Below, piece by piece: positions 35,501 through 43,973 of a DNA stretch of 64,000 bases. Positions within the stretch are counted from its first letter, which is position 1. Each line of letters begins with the position of its first letter. The translations under genes were made by a program, and so were the position numbers. The notes below the pieces were generated by a model that was given only the letters and a program-made list of their open reading frames with translations, ran no database searches and had not been told where the DNA came from. Source of the DNA: Stenotrophomonas rhizophila (GTDB lineage Bacteria; Pseudomonadota; Gammaproteobacteria; Xanthomonadales; Xanthomonadaceae); NCBI RefSeq assembly GCF_000661955.1, contig NZ_CP007597.1:4487228-4551227 (forward strand). Reading direction: 5' to 3'.

Positions 35501-36330
35501 GGGGTCGCGTCCCAGCCATGGCGGTGGCGCCAGGCGCGCATCGGGTCCGGCACGGCCACGGCGGTGGCGGGTGTGGCATTGCGCGCCAGGGCGGCCATAC
35601 CGGCCGGATCCAGCAGGCGGTCGTAGACGCGGATCTCGTCGAAGTCGCTGCCGCGCAGGAAGTTGTAGCGGCTCTGCACCTGGTAGGGCGCCATCACGCG
35701 CGCGGCCAGGCCGAGCTGATCGAGTGCGGCGTCGTAGTCGGCGGTGGTCTCCTGGCGGGCGACCTCCTTGCCGTCCACGTACAGGCGCACGCCGTGGTTT
35801 TCATCCCAGCCGAAGGCGATGTGCTGCCACTGCTGCGGCGAGGGGTTCTGGTCGAGCTTGAATGACACGCGCGTGCGCGCCAGGTTGGCATCGGTGACGA
35901 ACGCATCGAAGCCGTGGCCGTTCCAGTCGATCCGCAGCCAGGCCATGTCCCAGCTGCTGTGGTCGGCATAGCCGACCCGGAAGATCACGAACGGGGCTTC
36001 GCCCACCGCGTAGCGGGAGCGCCAGAAGAAGCCCAACGTGCCGCGCTGGGCCTGGATGTTGCCCGGCGCATTCCACGACAACACGCCATCATCCGCCCAT
36101 TCGATCGCGCTGCCGTGCGCCCCGTTCGGCACCCGCTTCACCTTGTCCACGAAGTTCGGTACCGGATCGCCCGCGGCGGTGTCGGCCTGCAGGCCCTGGT
36201 CGGCCGAGACGTGGAACAGCAGCTGCGGGGCGGTCTGCGCCCAGGCGGTGCCACTGCCCGCAAGCAGCAGGGCCAGCAGGCTGGCCGACAGGCGGGAGGG
36301 ACGGATCAAGGGGGCGACAGGGCGATGCAT
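32512..36330 (-). CDS. Large secreted protein with N-terminal LamG/ConA domain, unknown activity, 1272 aa
   Basis: ATG 36330 follows GGAAGG; a signal peptide ends AWAQT. Residues ~25-240 form a LamG-type jelly-roll (GTLGFFWRSRYAVGEAPF, RLYVDGKEVARQETTADYD, FDEIRVYDRLLDPAGM). A second beta-rich module spans ~270-600. Residues ~640-1080 look like an (alpha/alpha) toroid, with DFGGGISDDSDLTQQWPG, GYLAHAYTDDKG, FWAAWRWTGDDKYLKAL and NTGFSSLMAWQATGDKKYL. The C-terminus (~1180-1272) is a CARDB-like Ig module. Located 151 bp behind a carbohydrate TBDR, it is a candidate polysaccharide lyase or hydrolase for rhamnogalacturonan, but I recognise no CAZy family or catalytic residues. Confidence 0.8.
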   Translation of the reverse strand: MHRPVAPLIRPSRLSASLLALLLAGSGTAWAQTAPQLLFHVSADQGLQADTAAGDPVPNFVDKVKRVPNGAHGSAIEWADDGVLSWNAPGNIQAQRGTLGFFWRSRYAVGEAPFVIFRVGYADHSSWDMAWLRIDWNGHGFDAFVTDANLARTRVSFKLDQNPSPQQWQHIAFGWDENHGVRLYVDGKEVARQETTADYDAALDQLGLAARVMAPYQVQSRYNFLRGSDFDEIRVYDRLLDPAGMAALARNATPATAVAVPDPMRAWRHRHGWDATPPPALTTTTTTIRKVEFADTKDHKQWMWKATDGIAETTWPGVYNRSRLPGRNDYFQLPDWNTYVEGGQQLDLTLPAGETVNRIEVRGAAFGGLSHSADGQPPQTLFQRPQGVVRSVDAIAAQTGGVLHFRNTEQETPIQEIWAYQVSDAAEPEGTVKQRYLVDSQALPDYTNIAALREYIDGRYPAAERSTVMALPKGAGARRRTADTLPAQPLPIVHVLIPSGVSDAPAAQPLIRSWAHSWENMHDGLDGVAIDLPALDLPATHDGLIPLNIRIKDPIWPARDMIDVSVSVKPGQKRTLWLDLRDRILTADSLWISIASAAPGFNATSLDGAEIRMVYKDREEAKKEHIADRFNQARDNWGFLVEEHTTSKRQRLYARVYADLSDLLRVDPDHVNGRLYWNYISYNSQGKPPFAQPQAPKGVPQWAFAQTEDLKYVRRFIDWWIDNRQIAYGDFGGGISDDSDLTQQWPGLALMGVQPDKLNASLTALSDAVYRNGMFSNGLSTIETDELHAYEEGINTNSAMLYLNWGDPLTVERLMETVKAFDERIILPNPQGHLLFSSNWFGGNKVYREPNWQWQKPYSFPVLHPAFLMGQYNADPTGRKLVTGLADGYLAHAYTDDKGRWALPNEIHWATGKTRGGELNNGSGSGDIMHTFWAAWRWTGDDKYLKALDYRVERGGPGALSNLGENYVEALGRAAEWNPRFISDADAGNTGFSSLMAWQATGDKKYLAALHADGIQAKAQREYMNTEGHWWSDRVEAPSEFLQRARLGGIALKRNQSWPGHTVSWRFAQPNAAEQVALLVHAPSPDRFKVIAYNLGTRAVDAEMSTWNVTAGQWRMTSGVDRNGDDTIDGKATTRDLTLERSASTTLRFVPGQSQVFEFELVQAGTPVEQRADLGIGRGDVRMDGQQLHVTVHSLGHVGTGAGVAVLEDAKGRELARVEMPSLPAPSDLLPKTTTVRLPLPAGDRRGLRVRVMQADGAAEVTQRNNMVTLDR

Positions 36331-36481
36331 GGGACCTTCCTTTCGACAGCAGAAACAGTACAGCGGAACCACCAGCGGGCGTCAGCGGCTCACGGTGGCC
36401 TCCCGCCCCCGCACCGCGCCCGCCATCCCGGAGAGAAGGACGGGGACGGGCGCGATACAGGTGGCGGCAGGCGCAGCACGG

Positions 36482-39400
36482 TCAGAACTTGTAGCGCAGG
36501 CCGAGGTAGTACTGACGGCCGGTGTGCGTGTAGCGGTCGGGCAGCGACAACGCCGAATCGACGTAGCGCTCATCGGCGGTGTCGAGCAGGTTGATCGCTT
36601 CGAAGGTCAGCGAGAGATTCTTGTTGACCTTGTAGGACATGTTGAAGTCCACGTTCTCCACGCTGTACTTGCCCTGCACATCGGCGGTGGCGAGCTGCTT
36701 GCCGTCCAGGTCCCATACGTTTTCCTGCGACAGGATGGTGCTGATGTACGCGTCGCGGTAGCTGGTGGACACGCGGGCGCTGAAGCGGCCGTCGTCGTAG
36801 TACAGCGTGGCGTTGTACGAGTTCGGCGACAGGTTCAGCAGGTCGTTCTCGGTGTAGGTGGTGACGATGGTGCTGCCGGTGCCCGAGCTGAACATGTATT
36901 TGATCTTCGATTCGACGTGCGTGTAGTTGAGCTGCACGCCGAAATTGCGCCAGAAGCCGGGCAGGAAGCTGAAAGGCTGCTGGTAGGACACTTCATAGCC
37001 CTTGAGCGGGCCGCCGGGCGTATTGAAGTAGCTCTGCACGTTGAACACGGTGTCCGGGCTGAAGCCGGTCGGCAGCAGATCCAGCGAATAGCCCATGTCC
37101 GCCCAGGTGGTCATCAGGCGGGTGCGCTGCACGTAGCTCTCGATGTCCTTGTAGAACACCGCCGCCGACAGCAGCGCGCCCTCGTCGAAGTACCACTCCG
37201 CGCTGAGGTCGTAGTTGGTCGAGCGGAACGGATCCAGCTTGGGGTTGCCCAGGTTGATCGAGTACGCGCGGTCATCGTCGAAATACGCCGTGGGCCCACC
37301 GCTGACGCTCGGCGACAGGTTGGACAGGGTCGGGCGGGCCATGGTCTTGGCCGCGCCGAAGCGCAGCACGAAGGTGTCGGTCAGGTCCCAGGCCAGGTTC
37401 AACGAGGGCAGCCAGTCGTCGTACTTGTGGCCGACCCGGGTGCCGACCTGCAGACGCTCGCCGGGGTCGGCGGTGGCGCTGGCCACGCCGAAGAACGGTG
37501 CGCAGGCCGAGGACAGGTCGTTCGCGTTGGTGGCGGTACACGGCGCGTAGCCATCGGCGGTGATACGGGTCTGCACGTAACGTACGCCGAGGTTGCCGCG
37601 GAACGCGCGGCCCAGCAGGTCGGTGTTGAAGTCCAGCTGCAGGTAGCTGCCGTAGCTTTTTTCGTTGACGTCGAAGTTGTTGTTGGACGCGCCGAAGTGG
37701 CCGACGCTGGCCAGCCGGTAGTCGCCGCCCAGCGTGCCGGTGTTGCAGTTGCAGTAGATGTCCAGCAGGTTGGCGATCTGCTTGAAGTCCGGCACCAGCC
37801 ACGCGTTGGGCAGGCTGCCATCCATGCCCTTGCCGAAGCCGCTCAGCGAGCTGCTGAGGTCACCCACGGTAACCCCGTCCGGCAGCGCCTGCGACAGGCG
37901 CCCGTAACTGATGTTGCGGTACTCCTGCGTGCTCATGTCGTAGTCCTTGTAGGCCAGACCGCCGCGCAGGGTGAAGGTGGGATTGATGACGAAGGTGAGG
38001 TCCACCTTGGCCGTGTCGAAGGCGTTGTCGACATACTGCGGGTTCAGCCGCACTTCGCTGATGTTGCCGCCGCGCGCGGTGCCGTTGGCATTGACCGGCG
38101 TGCTGCCGTAGCCCAGCCACTGCCAGTTGTTCACGGCGCTGAGGTCGAACGGGAACGACATCGCCGGCACCTTGCCGTTGCGCATGTCCAGCACGAAGCC
38201 GTCCAGGTTGCTGTTGTCGAAGCTGACCATCGAGAACACCGGTCGTGCGTAGTTCGACTCGGAATGGCCGACCACCGCGTCCAGCCGCACCGCGTCGTTG
38301 AAGCGGTGTTCCAGGTTCAGGCTGAACTGCTTGAACTCGGTGCTCTCTTCGATCGCGGTGGATTCGGTGCGGAAGTCCACGTTGTCGAACACGCCGTAGG
38401 TGAGGCGGTTCTGCGCGTCGGCCTGCGCCTCGCGGACCACGATCTGGGTCTTGCCGCCGTACTGCGCGGTGCGGTGCAGGTTGGCGCCGATGGAGTCTTC
38501 GCGCACGTCCTTGTCGAGCTTGGAATACAGCACGTCCAGGTTCAACTGGGTGTCGTCGCTGACCTTGAACTGCAGCGCGCCGGTGACGCCCAGGCGTTCG
38601 ATCTCGTGTTCGGTGCGGACGTAGCGCGGGTAGCGCGGGATCCACGCGTTGGTCGCGGTCTCGTAGGCGGCGATGTTTTCGGCCGTGGCGGCGGGCCGGT
38701 CCAGGCCGGGGCCGCAGTGGGTGGCATCGATACCGTAGCTGCCCCAGCCGTTGCTGCGCGCCTGGTTGGCGGCGCTGCCCACACCGGCGGCGGTTTCATT
38801 GGCCAGCGGGTTGCGCGGGGTCTGCGGGTCGTAGCCGGCCGGGCTGCAGAAACCGTAGGTGCCGTTGTTGGCCGCGGTGCTCTGGTTGGAGTTGCGGTAG
38901 TTGCCGTGCTCCCAGCGGACCGGGTTGTAGCCTTCCTCGAAAATGGTGCGCTTGCTGTAGGCCACCGACATCAGCGCGCCGAAGCGACCGTCGGCCCAGG
39001 TGTTGCTGATCAGCCCGGAGATGCGCGGGTCTTTGTTCCTGGACAGCTCGTTGTAGCCGTACTGGCCGCCGAGCGATGCCTGGAAGCCCTCGAAGTCGAA
39101 CGGGCGCGAACCGCGCAGGTCGACCGTGGCGCCCAGCGAGCCTTCGTCGGTCTGCGCCGACTGGGTCTTGTTGATCTTGACCCGGCTGAAGAGTTCAGAG
39201 GCAAAGGTGTTGAAGTCGAAGCCGCGGCTGCGGTTGACGCCGGTGGTGCCGCTGCCGGCGGTGGACAGCGCTTCCAGGCCGTTGATGCGCACGCGGGTGA
39301 AGTCCGAGCCCAGGCCGCGCACGGAGATCTGCTGGCCTTCGCCGCCTTCGCGGTCGATCGACACGCCTGCAATGCGCTGCATCGACTCGGCCAGGTTCAG

Positions 39401-39661
39401 ATCGGGGAATTTGCCGATGTCTTCGGCGTAGATCGCATCCACCTGCTCGACGCTGTAGCGCTTTTCATCCAGCGACTGCTGCAGGCTTTCGCGGTAGGTG
39501 GCTTTGACCTCCACCTTGTCCAGGTCCACCGCGTTGAGTGCGGCCGCCGCTTCCGGCGTCTGCTGGGCCGCGGCGATGCCGGCGGTGCCCTGCAGGGCGA
39601 ATGCTATGGCGACCGCAAGTACGGTAACCGGTGTCTTTTTACAGGAGAACGGTCGATCCAT
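36482..39661 (-). CDS. TonB-dependent receptor, carbohydrate (TonB-Xanth-Caul) type, 1059 aa
   Basis: ATG 39661 gives a signal peptide (KKTPVTVLAVAIAFALQG). The plug shows the class signature DIGKFPDLNLAESMQRIAG and GEGQQISVRGLGSDFTRVRING; the barrel is long and ends in the terminal Phe (LRYKF). TonB-Xanth-Caul receptors are typical of xanthomonads and take up plant oligosaccharides. It precedes the 1272-residue protein on the same strand, and an operator-like site lies 100 bp upstream. Likely ligand: rhamnogalacturonan or pectic oligosaccharides. Confidence 0.93.
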   Translation of the reverse strand: MDRPFSCKKTPVTVLAVAIAFALQGTAGIAAAQQTPEAAAALNAVDLDKVEVKATYRESLQQSLDEKRYSVEQVDAIYAEDIGKFPDLNLAESMQRIAGVSIDREGGEGQQISVRGLGSDFTRVRINGLEALSTAGSGTTGVNRSRGFDFNTFASELFSRVKINKTQSAQTDEGSLGATVDLRGSRPFDFEGFQASLGGQYGYNELSRNKDPRISGLISNTWADGRFGALMSVAYSKRTIFEEGYNPVRWEHGNYRNSNQSTAANNGTYGFCSPAGYDPQTPRNPLANETAAGVGSAANQARSNGWGSYGIDATHCGPGLDRPAATAENIAAYETATNAWIPRYPRYVRTEHEIERLGVTGALQFKVSDDTQLNLDVLYSKLDKDVREDSIGANLHRTAQYGGKTQIVVREAQADAQNRLTYGVFDNVDFRTESTAIEESTEFKQFSLNLEHRFNDAVRLDAVVGHSESNYARPVFSMVSFDNSNLDGFVLDMRNGKVPAMSFPFDLSAVNNWQWLGYGSTPVNANGTARGGNISEVRLNPQYVDNAFDTAKVDLTFVINPTFTLRGGLAYKDYDMSTQEYRNISYGRLSQALPDGVTVGDLSSSLSGFGKGMDGSLPNAWLVPDFKQIANLLDIYCNCNTGTLGGDYRLASVGHFGASNNNFDVNEKSYGSYLQLDFNTDLLGRAFRGNLGVRYVQTRITADGYAPCTATNANDLSSACAPFFGVASATADPGERLQVGTRVGHKYDDWLPSLNLAWDLTDTFVLRFGAAKTMARPTLSNLSPSVSGGPTAYFDDDRAYSINLGNPKLDPFRSTNYDLSAEWYFDEGALLSAAVFYKDIESYVQRTRLMTTWADMGYSLDLLPTGFSPDTVFNVQSYFNTPGGPLKGYEVSYQQPFSFLPGFWRNFGVQLNYTHVESKIKYMFSSGTGSTIVTTYTENDLLNLSPNSYNATLYYDDGRFSARVSTSYRDAYISTILSQENVWDLDGKQLATADVQGKYSVENVDFNMSYKVNKNLSLTFEAINLLDTADERYVDSALSLPDRYTHTGRQYYLGLRYKF
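39622..39636 (-). other. Operator-like core inside TBDR signal-peptide codons
   Basis: The minus strand reads AGACACCGGTTACCG, two bases off TGACACCGGTTACCA, within the codons for KTPVT. The same 18 bases occur in the next receptor (42647). It may be only a conserved signal sequence. Confidence 0.25.
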
Positions 39662-39760
39662 CGCGTGTTTCCTTCCAGGGTGCGCCGCCATGCGAGCGTG
39701 ATGGTGATGAGTCATGGACGTCCGGCCTCCCCCGGAGCGTCTGTCGCGCATGTGCCGCTG

Positions 39761-39775
39761 TGACACCGTTGGTCA
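39761..39775 (+). promoter_or_regulatory. Putative KdgR/LacI-type operator C (TBDR at 36482)
   Basis: TGACACCGTTGGTCA, near-palindrome TGAC...GTCA, 100 bp upstream of the receptor start. It shares TGACACCG with operators A, B, D and E. Confidence 0.55.
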
Positions 39776-39876
39776 TCCGAAACGTAACAAACCCCTCACG
39801 CGGCGGCATCTTGCGCCGCAGCAGCGTGGCTGCATGCGATACGGGCGTGGATGGCAACGACGGCGGCGCGCGCAGC

Positions 39877-39902
39877 CGGCGGCGTGATGGCTCACGCCGC
39901 CG
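39877..39902. terminator. Hairpin after TBDR at 39921
   Basis: An 11-bp perfect stem (39877-39887 with 39892-39902, four-base loop) starts about 18 bases after the receptor's stop. No T-run is visible. Confidence 0.55.
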
Positions 39903-39920
39903 CTGGGTCCTGCCGGTGAA

Positions 39921-42686
39921 TCAGAACTTGTAGCGCACGCCGAGCATGAACTGGCGGCCGGTTTCGGTGTACTGCAGTGGCAAACGCCCGGTGGACGGCG
40001 AGTACACCCACTCGTCGCTGGCTTCGTTGGTCAGGTTCATGCCTTCCAGGCTCAGCTCCAGCTTCTCGTTGATCGCGTAGCGGATCGAGGCGTCGATGAA
40101 GGTGGTACCGGTCATGCCGTGGTAACCATCGAGGTTGAAGCCCGCTTCGGTGCCGGTCACCTGGGTCAGGTAGTCGTCGCGGTTGGTCGCCGAGACGCGG
40201 CCGGAGAACACTTTGCCTTCATAGAACAGCGTGGCGTTCCAGGAGTTGCGCGACAGACCGGTGAGGTCGGCCTTGAGCACCGGCTGGCCGCTGGAGTTGA
40301 TGTACTGGATCTGCGAATCGACCCAGGTGTAGTTCAGCTGCACGCCCAGGTTGGACCACTTGCCCGGCAGGAAGGTGAAGGGCTGGGTGTAGTTGACTTC
40401 CACGCCCTTGAGTTCGCCACCCGGGGTGTTCACCGGCTTGGTGTACGTGAAGTCGCTGTCGGGGTTGGCGCCGGTGCCGATCAGCAGCGCGTCGGGCAAG
40501 CCGCTGAAGCTGTAGGGATGGGTTTCGCGCGTGGTCTGGATGAAGGTGTCGATGTCCTTGTAGAACAGACCGACACCGGCCATCGCGCCTTCGGCGAAGT
40601 ACCACTCGAAGCCCAGGTCCACGTTGGTGGCGCGGATCGGGTCCAGATCCGGGTTGCCGGTGGCGATGGTGCGCGCCGAGCCGGCCACGGCCACGGTGGA
40701 CCCCGGGGTCAGGTTGCCCAGGCCCGGACGGCTCATCACCTTGGCCGCGCCCAGGCGGATCAGGAAGTCCGGGGTGATCTCCGCCACCAGGTTGAACGAG
40801 GGCAGGGTGTCGTCGTAGGTGCGGTTGGCCGTCGTGGAGATCGTGGTGGTGGTCAGCGTGGACAGGCCGGTGGCGCTCTGCTTGGTGCGCACGTAGCGCA
40901 CACCGAAGTTGCCCGAGAACGGGATGCTGCCCAGTTCGGTGGAGAACTCACCCATCAGGTAGCCGCCGCGATCTTCTTCTTCCACGCTGCGCACGTTGTT
41001 GGCGCGCGGCGCGACGGCGAAGATCCCGGTGTTGCTGTAGATGTCGAACTGGTTGGCGACCGCGTTGAGGTCCGGCACCACCCAGTTGTTCGGGCTGCCG
41101 GTGATGCCCTTGAGGCCTTCCTGCTGGGTCATGTCCACCGGGACGATCTTGGTGCCGTCGGCGAAGGTGGGCACCACCAGTTCACTGCCACGACGCAGCT
41201 CGACGGTCTTGAACGTGTAGTTCTTGGCCAGCACGCCGCCCTTCAGGCGGAAGCCGGGGCTGATGTTCCAGTTGAAGTCGATCTGGCCGGTGTCGAAGTC
41301 GTTGTCCACGTACTGCGGGCGCAGGCGGATTTCCGCGAGTTCCCAGCCAGCGGGGTTGGTCGGGTCGATACCGTAGTTCAGCGTCGGGAACCGGCTGTTG
41401 CCCCGGTAGTCGTAGCTGTAGTTGTCCACGTCATACTTGTCCATGATGATCGTGGTCTGGACCGGATTCTCGTGCTTGGAGCGCGAGATGCCGACCTTGC
41501 CGGACAAGGTGAAGGCATCGCCAAAGCGGTGCTGGCCGTTCAACGCGATCTGCTTGAACTCGGTGCTCCACTCGTCGTGGCGGTTCTCGCTGCGGATATC
41601 GACGTTGTCGAACTCGCCGTACACCAGCGCGTTGTTCTCGATCACCCCGTTCTTGACGATCATCGACGGCTTGCCGTCGCGCTCGGGCCGACGCAGTGCG
41701 CCAGTGGCCGAATCGCGGGCGCGGCTGAAGGAGATCGCCTCGATGTAGTGCTCGTCGCGCTTGGCATCGATCTTGGAGTACAGCGCGTCCAGCGAGATCT
41801 CGGTGGCGTCGGTGGGCTTCCACTGCAGGGTGCCGGTCACGCCCAGGCGCTTCTGCTCGTGTTCCATCTGCACGTACCGCGGGAAGCGCGGGTGGTAGAC
41901 GTTGGCGTTGCGCGCCTCCGCGAACGGCGAGTCGGCATTGAAGTTGCTGTTGCTCGGGCCGTTGGCCCAGCGGCCGGTGTTGGAGCCTTCTTCCAGCGCC
42001 TGGCGCTCGGAGTAGGCCACCGACAACAGCGCACCGAAGGTGCCATCGGCGAAGGTGTTGGAGATCAGCGCGGCCACGCGCGGATCGGCCTTTTCGGCCA
42101 TGGCGTTGTAGCTGGCCTGGCCACTGGCGGCGAAGGTGAAGCCGTCGTAGTCGAACGGGCGCGCGGTGCGCAGGTCCACGGTGGCGCCCAGCGAGCCTTC
42201 CTCGACGTCGGCCGAGGCGGTCTTGCGCACCAGCAGCTGCGAGAACAGGTCCGAGGCGAACACGTTGAAGTCGAAGCCGCGGCCGCGGTTGGTGCCGCCG
42301 CTCTGGTCACCGGCGCCGACCGTGGTCAGCGCTTCCATGCCGTTGATGCGCACGCGGGTGAAGTCCGGACCGAGGCCACGCACGGAAATGTTGCGGCCTT
42401 CGCCGGCTTCACGGGTGATGACCACGCCCGGAATGCGCTGCAGCGACTCGGCCAGGTTGAGGTCCGGGAACTTGCCGATATCCTCGGCGACGATGGCATC
42501 GACCACGCCGGCTTCGCCGCGCTTGATGTCCAGCGCCTTCTCGACGCTGGCGCGGTAGCCGGTGACGGTGACAGTGTCCAGGTCGGTAGGGGTTTCCTGG
42601 GCCAGCGCGGTACCACTCAGCGCCAGGCCGATCGACAGGGCAAGCAAGGTAACCGGTGTCTTTTTCTGGATGTTTCGAGATTGCAT
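39921..42686 (-). CDS. TonB-dependent receptor, carbohydrate (TonB-Xanth-Caul) type, 921 aa
   Basis: Signal peptide (MQSRNIQKKTPVTLLALSIG). Class signature DIGKFPDLNLAESLQRIPG and GEGRNISVRGLGPDFTRVRING; barrel ends in LGVRYKF. It shares an almost identical plug with the receptor at 36482 but is shorter in the barrel, so the two probably take different pectic oligosaccharides. An operator-like site (D) lies 58 bp upstream; kdgK is divergent from it. Confidence 0.93.
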   Translation of the reverse strand: MQSRNIQKKTPVTLLALSIGLALSGTALAQETPTDLDTVTVTGYRASVEKALDIKRGEAGVVDAIVAEDIGKFPDLNLAESLQRIPGVVITREAGEGRNISVRGLGPDFTRVRINGMEALTTVGAGDQSGGTNRGRGFDFNVFASDLFSQLLVRKTASADVEEGSLGATVDLRTARPFDYDGFTFAASGQASYNAMAEKADPRVAALISNTFADGTFGALLSVAYSERQALEEGSNTGRWANGPSNSNFNADSPFAEARNANVYHPRFPRYVQMEHEQKRLGVTGTLQWKPTDATEISLDALYSKIDAKRDEHYIEAISFSRARDSATGALRRPERDGKPSMIVKNGVIENNALVYGEFDNVDIRSENRHDEWSTEFKQIALNGQHRFGDAFTLSGKVGISRSKHENPVQTTIIMDKYDVDNYSYDYRGNSRFPTLNYGIDPTNPAGWELAEIRLRPQYVDNDFDTGQIDFNWNISPGFRLKGGVLAKNYTFKTVELRRGSELVVPTFADGTKIVPVDMTQQEGLKGITGSPNNWVVPDLNAVANQFDIYSNTGIFAVAPRANNVRSVEEEDRGGYLMGEFSTELGSIPFSGNFGVRYVRTKQSATGLSTLTTTTISTTANRTYDDTLPSFNLVAEITPDFLIRLGAAKVMSRPGLGNLTPGSTVAVAGSARTIATGNPDLDPIRATNVDLGFEWYFAEGAMAGVGLFYKDIDTFIQTTRETHPYSFSGLPDALLIGTGANPDSDFTYTKPVNTPGGELKGVEVNYTQPFTFLPGKWSNLGVQLNYTWVDSQIQYINSSGQPVLKADLTGLSRNSWNATLFYEGKVFSGRVSATNRDDYLTQVTGTEAGFNLDGYHGMTGTTFIDASIRYAINEKLELSLEGMNLTNEASDEWVYSPSTGRLPLQYTETGRQFMLGVRYKF
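42647..42661 (-). other. Operator-like core inside TBDR signal-peptide codons
   Basis: Minus strand AGACACCGGTTACCT in the KTPVT codons; identical to the core in the other receptor's signal peptide at 39622. Confidence 0.25.
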
Positions 42687-42743
42687 GTTTTCCCTCTCCC
42701 AAGGTGCTACATGAAACAGCTATCCGGCGACATGTCAGTGCAA

Positions 42744-42758
42744 TGACACCGCTGGTCA
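42744..42758 (+). promoter_or_regulatory. Putative KdgR/LacI-type operator D (TBDR at 39921)
   Basis: TGACACCGCTGGTCA, outer arms TGAC/GTCA, 58 bp upstream of the receptor ATG. Confidence 0.6.
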
Positions 42759-42889
42759 GGGCGGACGTTAACAGCCCGTTCCAGAAGGAGCATCTTGCAG
42801 CGCAACAGATTTTCAATGTCCCCCGGAGGCTTGCGGGACAATGCTTTCGACATTCCATCCGGTAGACGGCAGGCGCCGCAAGGCTAGAA

Positions 42890-42904
42890 TGACACCGCTA
42901 GCCA
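42890..42904 (+). promoter_or_regulatory. Putative KdgR/LacI-type operator E (kdgK-kdgA)
   Basis: TGACACCGCTAGCCA inside the larger AATG...CATT inverted frame, 53 bp upstream of the kdgK ATG. Confidence 0.6.
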
Positions 42905-42956
42905 TTCCATCCGGGCGCTCCCGCAGGCGCCCTCGCTTTCACAAGGATCCACCGCC

Positions 42957-43973
42957 ATGAGTCGTGTTGTCTGTTTCGGAGAGTTGCTGCTGCGCATGAG
43001 CGCCCCCGGCCGCGAGTTGCTGCTGCAGAGCGCGCAGCTGGCGGTGCATGCTGGCGGCGCGGAGGCCAACGTGGGCGTGTCGCTGGCCCACCTGGGGCAT
43101 GCGGTGGCGATGGTCAGCACCTTGCCGGACAACCCGCTGGGCCGGTTCGTGAGCGGAGAGCTGCGCCGGCATGGGGTGGACACCGGCCACGTGCAGGTTC
43201 GGCCCGGGCGCATGGGCCTCTACTTCCTCACCACCGGCGCGGTGCAGCGCGCCAGCGAAGTGGTCTACGACCGCGCCGACTCGGCATTCGCCTGCGGCAG
43301 CGCGGCCGACTACGACTGGGATGCGCTGCTGGACGGCGCTGACTGGCTGCACCTGTCCGGGGTCAGCCCCGCGCTGAACCCGGCCATGGCCCAGGCCACG
43401 CTGGTGGCCGCCCAGGCGGCCTGCGCGCGTGGCGTGCGGGTGTCCTTCGATGGCAACTTCCGGCCGTCGCTGTGGGCGCGCTGGCAGGGCGATGCGCCCG
43501 GCATCCTGCGCCAGCTGTTCGCCTGCGCCGATCTGGTCTTCGCTGACTACCGCGATATCGGCGTGGTGCTCGGCGGCGAATTCGAACAGGCCGATGTGCG
43601 TGAGCGTGTCGATGCGGCCGCCGCGCAGGCGTTCGCCGCGTTCCCGCGGTTGCAGTGGATGGCCTGCACCCAGCGCACGCCGCACAGTGTGGACAACCAC
43701 GCGCTCGGGGCGATGCTGGTCGGCCGCGATGGCACCCGCGCGGTAGCGCCAACCCGCGAGATGATCGGCATCGTGGACCGCATCGGCGGCGGCGACGCCT
43801 TCGCCGCGGGCATCCTGCATGGCATGATGCGCGGCTTCGCACCGGAGGCGATCGTACGCTTCGGCCTGGCTGCGGCCTGCCTCAAGCACTCGATTCCGGG
43901 CGACTTCAACCCTGTCAGCGAGGCTGACGTGATGGCCCTGACGGGCGAGGAGCGATTCGATGTCCGGCGCTGA
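42957..43973 (+). CDS. kdgK: 2-keto-3-deoxygluconate kinase (KdgK), 338 aa
   Basis: Phosphorylates 2-keto-3-deoxygluconate to KDPG in the cytoplasm. Ribokinase/PfkB fold: VCFGELLLRMSAPG at the start, AGGAEANVGVSLAHLG near residue 30, and the anion hole/catalytic base in DRIGGGDAFAAGILHG near 277. AAGGAT lies ten bases before ATG. It overlaps kdgA by 14 bases, so the pair is co-translated. Confidence 0.95.
   Translation: MSRVVCFGELLLRMSAPGRELLLQSAQLAVHAGGAEANVGVSLAHLGHAVAMVSTLPDNPLGRFVSGELRRHGVDTGHVQVRPGRMGLYFLTTGAVQRASEVVYDRADSAFACGSAADYDWDALLDGADWLHLSGVSPALNPAMAQATLVAAQAACARGVRVSFDGNFRPSLWARWQGDAPGILRQLFACADLVFADYRDIGVVLGGEFEQADVRERVDAAAAQAFAAFPRLQWMACTQRTPHSVDNHALGAMLVGRDGTRAVAPTREMIGIVDRIGGGDAFAAGILHGMMRGFAPEAIVRFGLAAACLKHSIPGDFNPVSEADVMALTGEERFDVRR

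Noticed and set aside
36038..39763. Very long open frame antisense to the TBDR at 36482
   Set aside because: Same composition artefact; the minus-strand product is a clear TonB receptor.
40119..42746. Long open frame antisense to the TBDR at 39921
   Set aside because: Artefact of high GC at third codon positions; no signal peptide or family features.
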